Assembly (NCBI GenBank): GCA_004556055.1
Contig: SFIW01000002.1
Coordinates: 1-64,000, forward strand
Length of the DNA: 64,000 nucleotides
Source of the DNA: Planctomycetaceae bacterium
Lineage (GTDB): Bacteria > Planctomycetota > Planctomycetia > Pirellulales > Thermoguttaceae
Reading direction: 5' to 3'
Below, one piece after another: positions 34,851 to 43,900 of this stretch. How positions within the stretch are numbered: position 1 is the first letter of the stretch; the number at the start of each line of letters is the position of its first letter. The notes under the pieces are model-generated. The model was given only the letters and a program-made list of their open reading frames with translations, had not been told where the DNA came from and made no database searches. The translations under genes and the position numbers were made by a program.

Positions 34851-35444
34851 ATGGTTGGTTTTTGGATTTTCATTGGACTTTTGGCCGTCGGTTCCCTCGC
34901 CTTCTGGCACAAGATGAAGATTTGGTCCCTCACATTGATCGGATTCAATCTTCTCTTTGCGACCCTTTTGACGATCGGAACGTACGAAGTCGCCGCCACC
35001 GCGTTCGACAACGCCGCTCCGGTTATGAGTTACTATACCGATATGATCTGCTTCATGGCGATCTTTATCGTGACGCATACGATCCTCATGATTCTGACCG
35101 CGCGTTTCTCGAAGGTCGACGTCTATTTCGAACAGAAGACGGAAAATATCGGAAAATGGGCGATTTCGATCTGCGTCATCTTGGGATTCAGCACCTCGGC
35201 GGGCTACGTCATGTATCGACTCATGCCAGACAAGCCCAATAATCAGAACACGCCCGTGGCGGCGATTGTCCTTGTCGATCTTCTCTCCAAAGGATCCTTG
35301 AGCCCGATGATTGGTCCGGGGACGACCTTCGAGACGAAGAACTTCGTTCAGCGTCAGTACATCCGTAATTCCGGCGTGTACGTTGAAACGGTCGACAACG
35401 GCACGTGGAAGTTCCCCAACGAATCTTCGCCAAACGTTCAATGA
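34851..35444 (+). CDS. CvpA-like inner-membrane protein
   Basis: A 197-residue protein with four predicted helices (about residues 3-20, 26-46, 62-82 and 100-122) and a soluble C-terminal tail of about 70 residues. The order of helices and the GKWAISICVILGFSTSAGYV segment resemble CvpA (colicin V production family), but the match is weak. It follows the GspE-like gene by 48 bases and is probably part of the same operon. Function unknown. Confidence 0.65.
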   Translation: MVGFWIFIGLLAVGSLAFWHKMKIWSLTLIGFNLLFATLLTIGTYEVAATAFDNAAPVMSYYTDMICFMAIFIVTHTILMILTARFSKVDVYFEQKTENIGKWAISICVILGFSTSAGYVMYRLMPDKPNNQNTPVAAIVLVDLLSKGSLSPMIGPGTTFETKNFVQRQYIRNSGVYVETVDNGTWKFPNESSPNVQ

Positions 35445-35506
35445 TCGTTTGCGACCCCGAGACGCAAGAGGATAAGAGCGACAATTAACATTTGAGGATC
35501 CCGCTC

Positions 35507-36361
35507 ATGGCTAAGAAATCTCAACCTTTGGAACGAATTTCAGGTTCGCTGTTCGATTCTCTCGAGAAATCGGAGACGTTTTTCAACGAGGGAAATTACG
35601 CGCAAGAGCCCGCGATAGAAAATAAGCGCCTTTCCGTGTGGGCGATCTTGTCCGCCGTTTTTGGCGCGTTGGGATTCTTCGCGCTCGTGAATCTGGGCTT
35701 CTTGGTCTTTGCGGTTTTCGGATTCTTTGCGTCGATTGTCGCTTTGATAGCAATCTCGCGCATGGGAGGCGAGTTGCAGGGGAAGAAGATCGCCGCGTTA
35801 GGGTTGACCCTTTCCCTTGCGGCCTCTATTTCAGGTCCTCTTCGCTCTTATGTTTACGAACGCGCGTTTGACAAGCAGGCTGACCTCTTCGTCAAAGCAT
35901 GGTTTGAGGCTGTGAAAAACGAAGATTGGGCCGTCGCTCATCAAATGACTCAGCCCTATTGGGGACGCTCCGTCTTTGCAACGCATCAAGATGAAATTCG
36001 TTATTGGCGCGGACTGCTCAACAACGAAGAGGAAGTCCACAGCACGGCGCACTCCTATTTGTGTAATCCAACTATCCTCACGATCAAGGAACTTGGCGAT
36101 CGCATTAAGCCAAGTTACTACGCGACGACGGCGACGAATTTAACCGCGTCGGACGAGTCGACGATTCGTATCTACGCCTTTACGATTGAGCCCGAGACTC
36201 CGGACGGTAAGAAGCAGACCTTCTTCTTGTCGTTTGTTTTGGAACGCGTGATGAGGAAGACTCCTCAAGGCGAGACTCTCGTCGGATGGCAGATGAGGTC
36301 GAATGATTTCATTCCGCTCAAGCTAGACGCGCAGGGTAGGCCGATCGATCCCAAAGCCTGA
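35507..36361 (+). CDS. DUF4190-type membrane protein with C-terminal extracytoplasmic domain
   Basis: A 284-residue protein. A soluble N-terminus (about 45 residues) leads to a DUF4190-like pair of helices (about residues 47-95) and a third short helix (about 98-115). The C-terminal domain (about 125-284) has a helical start (KQADLFVKAWFEAVKNEDWAV) resembling the helical lead of NTF2-like or DUF4878 lipoprotein domains, though I cannot assign it. GAGGA fixes the ATG at 35507; an in-frame TTG at 35492 is also present. It ends at a strong terminator. Confidence 0.75.
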   Translation: MAKKSQPLERISGSLFDSLEKSETFFNEGNYAQEPAIENKRLSVWAILSAVFGALGFFALVNLGFLVFAVFGFFASIVALIAISRMGGELQGKKIAALGLTLSLAASISGPLRSYVYERAFDKQADLFVKAWFEAVKNEDWAVAHQMTQPYWGRSVFATHQDEIRYWRGLLNNEEEVHSTAHSYLCNPTILTIKELGDRIKPSYYATTATNLTASDESTIRIYAFTIEPETPDGKKQTFFLSFVLERVMRKTPQGETLVGWQMRSNDFIPLKLDAQGRPIDPKA

Positions 36362-36379
36362 CGCGTTTGGGATCGCATT

Positions 36380-36409
36380 AAAAAACGCTCCGCCCTCGGA
36401 GCGTTTTTT
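36380..36409. terminator. Rho-independent terminator
   Basis: A 13-bp perfect stem aaaaaacgctccg (36380-36392) / cggagcgtttttt (36397-36409) with the loop ccct. It ends the pilT cluster. Confidence 0.9.
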
Positions 36410-36424
36410 AATGTTCGACGCGCG

Positions 36425-38737
36425 ATGAGCAAAACGCTTTTGTTAGTAGGAATACCAGACTCGATGTTTACGTACCGTGACGTTCTCGACTCCGACGGGC
36501 TAATTGCCCAACGCCGACCGGGATATGAGCGCCGCGCCGCGCAGTTGGCGATGGCCGCCGAGGTCGACGCGGCGATTCGTAATAAAAAATGCCTCGCCGT
36601 CGAGGCGGGCACCGGCGTCGGTAAGAGTTTCGCTTATCTTGTCCCCGCGATTCTCTATGTCGTCGGCGACAAGGCGCTTCAGCATCCTGTCGACGATTAT
36701 TTGGTTCTCCCAGACGACGAAGAGCCGACGTCGAGCGAACCCATACCGGAAGAGTCTGAAAACGAGAAAACCGAAGGGAAAGAGGAGGACGACGCTCTGC
36801 GGTGCGACTCTGAGGAAATGGGAGAAGAATTCCTAACCGGCGATATGAGACGGCGCGTCGTCATTTCTACGCACACGATTAGCTTGCAGGAACAACTTTT
36901 CAAAAAAGATATTCCTTTCTTGAACTCGCTTTTGCCATTTGAGTTCACTTCGACCCTTGTGAAGGGCCGTTCCAATTACCTCTGTCGTCGACGCTTTGAG
37001 AGCGCCGCGCGCGCCGCGTCGGGGAACACCCTCTTCGAGACGGATCAACAAACGGAAATGCGCCGCCTAAGACGTTGGTTGGAAGAGACCTACGACGGAT
37101 CGCGTTCAGAGCTCGATCCCCCCGTGCCAAACGACGTATGGAATGAAATTAACTGCGAGCGTGGGAACTGCACGGGGAAAAAATGTCCTTTTCGGGATTC
37201 TTGCTTCTTTGTGCGGGCGAGGAATCGTGTGAAGAGCGCGAATCTGATCATAGTGAATCACGCGCTTCTATTTAGCGATCTCGCGCTTACGGAGGGTGCG
37301 ATCCTCCCGGACTACGATGTGCTGATCTTCGACGAGGCGCATACAATGGAAGAGGTAGCCGCAGAGCATCTTGGCGTTGAAGTGACGGAATACGCCGTCG
37401 AGTATCTTCTTACGCGCCTCTATAATAGCCGTCTCAATAAGGGACTCTTGGCGGAAGAACTTGCCTCGACGCAGTTTCTCGCCGAACACGACGCGTTTGT
37501 CGACGCGGCGGATCGCGTCGACGATTGCGTGCTTCGAACGGAAGAGTTTTTCAACGAACTTCGCGCGTGGTTGGAGGCGCGGCCCAATTCCAACGGGCGC
37601 GTTTTGGAACCGAATATCGTGTCGAACGGGCTTGGAGAGGGGCTTAGAGCGCTCAAACGCGTCTTGGGATGCGCGGCGGATCTGATTGAAGAACCGGGAC
37701 GTCGACAGGAGTATATTGCGGCGACTCAACGCGTGACCGATTTTATCGCCGCGCTTGACGACTGGTTGGAACAGCGCGCGGAAGGGTATGCGTACTGGCT
37801 TGAAAGCGCGCCGTCGCGCGGAAAAAATCGCATTACGTTGAAAGCGGCGCCGATCGACGTCGCGCCGATTTTGAGGACGCGTCTTTTTAACGTCGTTCCG
37901 ACCGTCGTGGCGACGAGCGCGACTTTGACGACGGGACGGAAGTTTTTTCGGGGCGCCGCGGCGGAGTCGACGACGATTGAGGAGAAGGCGTTGGCGATCA
38001 ACGGGGGCGACGAGTCGGAAGAGACGCGTCGCGCGTTTGCGTTTTTTCGTCGCCGCGTCGGGATGACGGGCGCCGCCGCGCGTTCTTTGGGGAGCCCATA
38101 TAATTATCGCGAGCAGATGACGCTTGTCCTTGTGCGCGGGCTGGAACGTTCCGAACCGTCGTTGGATCCGGCGGTTCAGCAGGAGCGAAATGAAGAACGG
38201 TTGTGGCGCGCGACGCTCGATTATATCGACGAAACCGACGGCGGGGCGTTCGTGCTCTTTACGAACGCGCAGCAAATGAGACGCGCGACAACCGCGCTTG
38301 CGTCCGCTTTTGCGGAGAGAAACTATCCCTTCTTTTCACAGGCGGAGGGGGGATCGCGGCAGCTAATGGTCGAACGTTTTAAGGAGAGCTCTAGGAGCGT
38401 GCTCTTTGGCGTCGACAGCTTTTGGCAAGGCGTCGACGTTCCTGGCGCCGCGCTTCGAAACGTCGTGATCGTCAAATTCCCCTTCCTTTCGCCGTCGCAT
38501 CCTCTTGTCGAAGCTCGGATTAAGTCGATCGATGAAAACGGCGGTTCTTCATTTCGCGATTATCTTCTTCCGACGGCCATTTTGAAGTTCAAGCAGGGCG
38601 TCGGAAGACTGATTCGCACGCGCGAGGACAAGGGAATCGTCGTTCTGTTGGACGAAAGAGCGCATACGAAGGGATATGGACGCGATTTTCTCGCTTCTCT
38701 CCAAGATTGCAAAGTGCGGCTCGATTCCTATCGATGA
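36425..38737 (+). CDS. DinG/XPD-family iron-sulfur DNA helicase
   Basis: A 770-residue SF2 helicase of the DinG/YoaA group (5'-3' unwinding in repair and replication). It has Walker A AGTGVGKSFAYL, four Cys consistent with the 4Fe-4S cluster (YLCRRR, NCERGNC, GKKCPFRDSC), the DEAH box in FDEAHTMEEV, motif V/VI segments FGVDSFWQGVDVPG and QGVGRLIRTREDKG. An acidic low-complexity loop (about residues 98-130) separates motif I and Ia. Sequence similarity begins at MFTYRDVLDSDG, so the ATG at 36464 may be the true start. It lies 15 bases after a terminator, so its promoter must be inside that hairpin or in the coding start. Confidence 0.9.
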   Translation: MSKTLLLVGIPDSMFTYRDVLDSDGLIAQRRPGYERRAAQLAMAAEVDAAIRNKKCLAVEAGTGVGKSFAYLVPAILYVVGDKALQHPVDDYLVLPDDEEPTSSEPIPEESENEKTEGKEEDDALRCDSEEMGEEFLTGDMRRRVVISTHTISLQEQLFKKDIPFLNSLLPFEFTSTLVKGRSNYLCRRRFESAARAASGNTLFETDQQTEMRRLRRWLEETYDGSRSELDPPVPNDVWNEINCERGNCTGKKCPFRDSCFFVRARNRVKSANLIIVNHALLFSDLALTEGAILPDYDVLIFDEAHTMEEVAAEHLGVEVTEYAVEYLLTRLYNSRLNKGLLAEELASTQFLAEHDAFVDAADRVDDCVLRTEEFFNELRAWLEARPNSNGRVLEPNIVSNGLGEGLRALKRVLGCAADLIEEPGRRQEYIAATQRVTDFIAALDDWLEQRAEGYAYWLESAPSRGKNRITLKAAPIDVAPILRTRLFNVVPTVVATSATLTTGRKFFRGAAAESTTIEEKALAINGGDESEETRRAFAFFRRRVGMTGAAARSLGSPYNYREQMTLVLVRGLERSEPSLDPAVQQERNEERLWRATLDYIDETDGGAFVLFTNAQQMRRATTALASAFAERNYPFFSQAEGGSRQLMVERFKESSRSVLFGVDSFWQGVDVPGAALRNVVIVKFPFLSPSHPLVEARIKSIDENGGSSFRDYLLPTAILKFKQGVGRLIRTREDKGIVVLLDERAHTKGYGRDFLASLQDCKVRLDSYR

Positions 38738-38833
38738 TTTGGGGGCGTTTTGTTTCCGCGTTTATCGAGTAGAATGATAGACCGAACGGTTATCGTGCGC
38801 GAACGTGATTCCAAATGGCGGAAGGTACTTAGG

Positions 38834-40324
38834 ATGAAATTCTATATTGAAACAGTCGGTTGTCAGATGAACACGCTTGATTCGGAGCTTGCCGCGGCAG
38901 AGTTAATTACCGCCGGATGGGAGCGCCTTGAATCGCGTAAAGACGCGGATTTGGTGATCTTTAATACCTGTAGCGTTCGCGAACACGCAGAGGAAAAGAT
39001 CTATAGCGCGTTGGGGCGTCTCAAGCATTGGAAGACGCAGAAACCGGGCTCTCTGATCGCCGTCATGGGATGCATGGCGCAGAAAGACAAGGAGATCGTC
39101 TTTCAACGCGCGCCGTATGTCGACGTCGTGTTAGGCCCCGGCAAGATCGATCAACTCGTCGCGTTAGTTTCCGCCGCCGCCGCGACGGGACTTCAACAGT
39201 TGGCCGTCGGGATCGACCGTTTCGCTGGAAAAACCGATCGAAGAGAGGTGATGGATTCTTTCCGCCTCTACGACCCGAAGCGTCTTACTCAGACGCGCCC
39301 CCACGTCTTCCAAGCGATGGTGCGCATCATGTTCGGGTGCGATAAGTTCTGCTCCTATTGCGTCGTCCCCAGCGTGCGCGGCCCTGAGCAGTCGCGCTCT
39401 CCCAAAGAGATTTTGGACGAGGTGAAGGCGCTTGCCGCGCAAGGATGCGTCGAAGTGACACTGATTGGGCAAACCGTCAACAGCTATCGCTATACGGAAG
39501 GGGGAAAGACGACGCGCTTAGCCGATCTTTTAGAGATGGTCGACTCCGTGGAAGGAATCCGCCGCGTGCGTTTTGTTAGTTCTTATCCGACCGATATGAC
39601 GGACGAGCTGCTGCAAGCGGTTCGGGATCTCCCTTCCGCCATGCCGTATATTCACGTGCCCGCCCAACATGGGGCGAACTCCATGTTGAAGAGAATGCGT
39701 CGTCGCTATACGGTCGAGGAGTATCGCGATCTCGTCGACCGTATTTATTCAACGATCCCCGGCGCCGCGATTACCAGCGACTTTATCGTTGGGTTCTGCG
39801 GCGAAACGGAAGAAGAGTTTCAACAGACCGTCGATCTCGTTCGCTACGCGCGCTTTAAGAATAGTTTTATCTTTAAATATTCCGAACGTCCCGGTAACGA
39901 AGCCGCGAAAAAATGGGAAGACGACGTCCCTGAGGAAGTCAAAAAGAGGCGCAACAACGAGTTGTTGGCCGTTCAGAATGAAATCAGCGCCGAGTGGAAT
40001 CGCTCTTTTGTCGGCCAAGAAACGGAAATCCTCGTGGAAGGGCCCAGCAAGCGCGAATCGCGCGGGATCGCCCAGGAGGAGACTCTCTACGCGGAATGTG
40101 AACAGACGGATCCTGTCGCCGATTCTGGCGCTCCTATTTCCACAAGCGTCGAAGAGCTAATTAGCTCCGCGAAAAACTCCGGACTTGTTCAAATGACAGG
40201 ACGCACCCCGTGCGATCGAATCGTCGTTTTCAACGGAACGCGCGACCTTGCGGGGACTTTTCAGCGCGTTAAGATCGTGGAGGCCGCGCCCTTTACTCTC
40301 TTTGGAACTCTGGTCGAGCAATGA
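38834..40324 (+). CDS. miaB: tRNA-2-methylthio-N6-isopentenyladenosine synthase MiaB
   Basis: MiaB adds the 2-methylthio group to i6A37 of tRNAs reading UNN codons. It has the UPF0004 domain with three Cys (GCQMN, NTCSVRE, GCMAQ), the radical SAM motif CDKFCSYC (about residue 170), and a C-terminal TRAM domain (TPCDRIVVFNGTRD). The TRAM domain carries about 40 extra residues (about 400-440) compared with E. coli MiaB. AAGG nine bases upstream fixes the ATG at 38834; the frame also has an ATG-like start at 38750. Its stop overlaps the next ATG by four bases. Confidence 0.94.
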   Translation: MKFYIETVGCQMNTLDSELAAAELITAGWERLESRKDADLVIFNTCSVREHAEEKIYSALGRLKHWKTQKPGSLIAVMGCMAQKDKEIVFQRAPYVDVVLGPGKIDQLVALVSAAAATGLQQLAVGIDRFAGKTDRREVMDSFRLYDPKRLTQTRPHVFQAMVRIMFGCDKFCSYCVVPSVRGPEQSRSPKEILDEVKALAAQGCVEVTLIGQTVNSYRYTEGGKTTRLADLLEMVDSVEGIRRVRFVSSYPTDMTDELLQAVRDLPSAMPYIHVPAQHGANSMLKRMRRRYTVEEYRDLVDRIYSTIPGAAITSDFIVGFCGETEEEFQQTVDLVRYARFKNSFIFKYSERPGNEAAKKWEDDVPEEVKKRRNNELLAVQNEISAEWNRSFVGQETEILVEGPSKRESRGIAQEETLYAECEQTDPVADSGAPISTSVEELISSAKNSGLVQMTGRTPCDRIVVFNGTRDLAGTFQRVKIVEAAPFTLFGTLVEQ

Positions 40325-40959
40325 ATTCGCCGATTGGGCTGAGAAATTATTGGGAAGAGCGCTCCGCCTCAAAACGATTCACGACGCCTCTTTCTGTCGA
40401 GACTCTTGAGCGGTACGTGGCAAAGGACGCGTTGATTCTCGACGACGGATGCGGTTACGGGAGGTCTCTTGCGGAACTGCGCGACGCCGGGTTTAAGCGA
40501 TTGACGGGCGTCGATTTCTCGACCGCCCTTGTGGAGAGAGCGCGTAGGGAAGTTCCGGAGGCGAAGCTTTACGTCGCCGACGCAACGTCGCTCCCCTTTG
40601 ACGACGCGTCTTTCGACGCCGCGCTCCTCTTTGGCGTGTTGACGTGCGTCCCTTCCGACGAGAGCCAAACGCGCGTGGCGGCTGAAGCGCGCCGCGTTTT
40701 GAAGCCGGGCGGCGTTCTATACGTCAACGACTTCCTGCTCAACGACGACTCCAGAAACAAAGAACGATACGCGCGCGCTCCTCAGGGGCATCCTTACGGG
40801 GTCTTCTCCCTCCCCGAAGGGACGATTTTGCGCCATCATCGCGAAGAGTATGTTCGAGAACTCTTTCGCGATTTTGAGACGCTCTCTTTTGAAAAGACGG
40901 TTTTTCCGACGATGAACGGTCATCGATCCAACGCTTTTATTTACGTAGGACGCAAATGA
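40321..40959 (+). CDS. Class I SAM-dependent methyltransferase
   Basis: A 212-residue Rossmann-fold methyltransferase with motif I ILDDGCGYGRSL, the acidic VDFSTALVERAR, and motif IV/post-motif DASFDAALLFGVL and RVLKPGGVLYVNDF. It belongs to the Methyltransf_11 group. The ATG overlaps the miaB stop (ATGA), so it is translationally coupled with miaB, which may point to an RNA or translation-related substrate (inference). It converges with the helicase-nuclease gene with only four bases between their ends. Confidence 0.9.
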   Translation: MNSPIGLRNYWEERSASKRFTTPLSVETLERYVAKDALILDDGCGYGRSLAELRDAGFKRLTGVDFSTALVERARREVPEAKLYVADATSLPFDDASFDAALLFGVLTCVPSDESQTRVAAEARRVLKPGGVLYVNDFLLNDDSRNKERYARAPQGHPYGVFSLPEGTILRHHREEYVRELFRDFETLSFEKTVFPTMNGHRSNAFIYVGRK

Positions 40960-40963
40960 AGCG

Positions 40964-43900
40964 TCATTGAGGAATTGAGACGCGTTCTCCTTCGACGACG
41001 ACGCGTTTGTTCAGTAATTGGAGCGCGGCGTCGAGACGTTCTCGGACTCCCTGGCTCATCCGCGCTTCGCAAATGCGAAGGATCCCCTGGTAAAGGGAGT
41101 TCTTGTCGAGGGAGACGTTCTCTTGAATGAGTTGCATCATTCCTGCGGCGATCTCTTGAGGGGCTATTTGTACGACGTCGCGTTTGAGATCTCCCGGCGC
41201 TCGTAGCGACAACGGCCCCGACGTTTCGAGGTAAAGGAAGCCGTTTTGTTTGTAAATATTAAGGCGTTGATGACCGGTCATCTGCGATTCGTACTCTTGT
41301 AAAACGACGCTTGTCACCTTTTCTCGACCGAAATAACCGACGATGCGCTTGATGAGAAGCTCCTCGGAAAGGGGCGCTTCCACTTCTAAAATTGCGTGGA
41401 CGATTTTCTGGAGTTCGCCGGGAAAACGCGCGATAATAGCGTCGACGTCCGCCGTACGGTAACGCGGGAAATGGGCGTCGTCGCTTCCGTCGACCTTTTC
41501 TTCAAAAGAAGGGACGTCGTCGGAGGCGTTGGCTGGAACGACGCTCGGCGCGGAGGAAGGCGCGCTGGAGCGCGTCGACTCCGCTTCTTCGATCGCTTGC
41601 TGTAGGCGTTCAAGAGATCGCCCGCGATTCTTGAACCATTCGGTCGACCAGAGCCGATAATAGCGCCACCCGGTTCTCTCGAGAACTTCTTGACGAAGAC
41701 GGTCGCGGTCTCGCGCGTTTTTCGATCGACGGTATGCGTCGCCGTCGCATTCAATGGCAAAGAAGTAGTCGTCCGCGTCGGGAATCTTGATCGCCAAATC
41801 GATTTTAAGCCCCGACGCGCCCACGCGCTTGTCAACTCGGTAGCCTTTCTCAACGAGGGCGTCGCAGACTTCGTCGACGAAATCGTCCGTCGAGTCGTAG
41901 AGCGTTTCCTGTTTCGTGTCGACGTTTAACGCGTCGATTCCTTTTTCGGCGTACTCTAGATACTCGCGAAGCAGTTTTGCTCCATCCGATTTGGCTTGGG
42001 CGAGGTTAATGTCCGAGCCATGGATTGACGCGACGACCTTGACGTTGAGCTTTGCGCGCGTTACGGCGACGTTGAGGCGGCGTTCTCCCTTTTGTCGATT
42101 TAACGGCCCAAAATTGTGAAGGAATTTTCCGTCGGTTCCCTTGGCGTATGCGACGCTGAAGATGATCGTGTCGCGTTCGTCCCCTTGCACCGTTTCGAGG
42201 TTTTTCACGAAAAAAGGCTCCGGAACGTCGGAACGGAAGAATTCCTCTTTGTCCTGCTCTTTAAGTCGTCTCTGTTTGAGAAGACGTTCGATGAGTTTCT
42301 GCTGGGATTGGCTAAACGCGACGATTCCGAGGCTTCGCGTAGGCGTTTCCCTGAAATGACGATAGATCAAATCGACGACGAGGGACGCTTCTTTGTAGTT
42401 GTGGCGAAGTTTGCGGTCGAAGGTTCCGTTTTCGACGTAGTAGTAATCGACGCCGATTCCCTCATGCTGACGTAACGTCGAGGGAAAAGAGACGAGCTTC
42501 GATTCGTAAAAGTTCTTATTGGAGAAGGCGATGAGACTTTCGTGGCGACTGCGGTAGTGCCATGAGAGGCTTTGCACGGGCAAAGACGTCGCGCACAAGT
42601 CGAGCACCGATTCATAGTTGCCCGAGTCGTCGTCTTCGTCCTCGTCGAGATCGGATTCGTTGGAGGCGTTGAAGAAGTTGCTCGGGGGCATTTGTTTGGA
42701 GTCGCCGACGACGATGAGCTGATCGGCGCGGTAAATGGCGCCGAGCGCGTCTTGCGGAAAAATTTGCGAAGCTTCGTCGAAAACGACCGTGTCAAAATGG
42801 AGGGAATCCCCGGCGAGGAACGTGCTTACGCTGAGGGGCGACATGAGGAAACACGGCTTGAGGAGAAGCGCAAGATCGCTAATTTCCGAGAGTAGGACGC
42901 GGATACTCTTTTGTTTTCGCTTCTTTTCACCTTCGCGAAGGAGCGTGTGAACTTCGCTTCCGGGAACGACGTATTCCGAGGAGGGGCGCTGCGAGGAGAG
43001 GAAAGCGCGAAGACGCGCTTTATTCACTGAGAACTGAGCCGAGTCCTTTTCGCTAAAGATTTGAACCGTTTGATCGTGGGATATCTGGCTAAAGCGCGAC
43101 AACTCGGGAGTCGAGGCGATAATCGACTCGATCTGCTCCTCGCGGCAGAGGCGTTGAAACGCGTCCGCGACGTCTTGGCAAGGGATCTTTGCGGAAATAA
43201 CGGCGTCAATGAAGGGCAGAAGATTATGATCGGCGAGCTGCGGCAGAATATGCGTCTCAAAGTGCGTCCATTCGTCGATCGCGTTGACGTCGGCTTCCAG
43301 ACTTTCTCGACATGCGGCGACGCGACGTTCGACTTTTTCGCGCGGATCGCGCTGAATGTCGAGCTTGGCGCGGTCGAAATAGTCTTCCGTGCGGAATATG
43401 ACGGAGTCTGACTCCTGGAACGCTTTTCCTAACGCGTTTGCGAGCCGCTCGAATTGGCCGCGTTCTTTTTCGAATTCGGCGGGATTCATCTTAGGCAATC
43501 GCCCCAGCGGAACGTTTTGCTCGCAGAGGAGGGAAAGTTTTTCGATGGACTTCTTGAGGGTGTTTCGCGAATCGTCGTTTTTCAAAAGGGAAGGGGAGAT
43601 AAAAGCGTCTAACGAGTCCGCATGGTCGTTAAACTGTTCGACGCTTTTCTGGTATTCTTCCAACTTCGCCATCGCGTCGATTTGTTCCATATAGGAGAGC
43701 TTTTTTGCGTCGCGCTGATAGAGGTCGAGCGTGTTGGCGAATTCTCTATACCATGGGGAGGCTCCTTGAATTTTGAAAGAGCTGAGTTTGAAGCTCTTGC
43801 TCGCGTAGGTAATCTGCGCCGCGTATTTTTTAAAGGAGGCTTCGAGGGAAGACGCGATACGCGCCAACGTCGCGCGTTCCTCTTCAAATTCTTGGTCGCT

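Noticed and set aside
33957..35441. Long minus-strand open frame opposite the GspE-like and CvpA-like genes
   Set aside because: It is a shadow frame created by codon bias. Its product has no recognisable motif, and the plus-strand genes are well supported.
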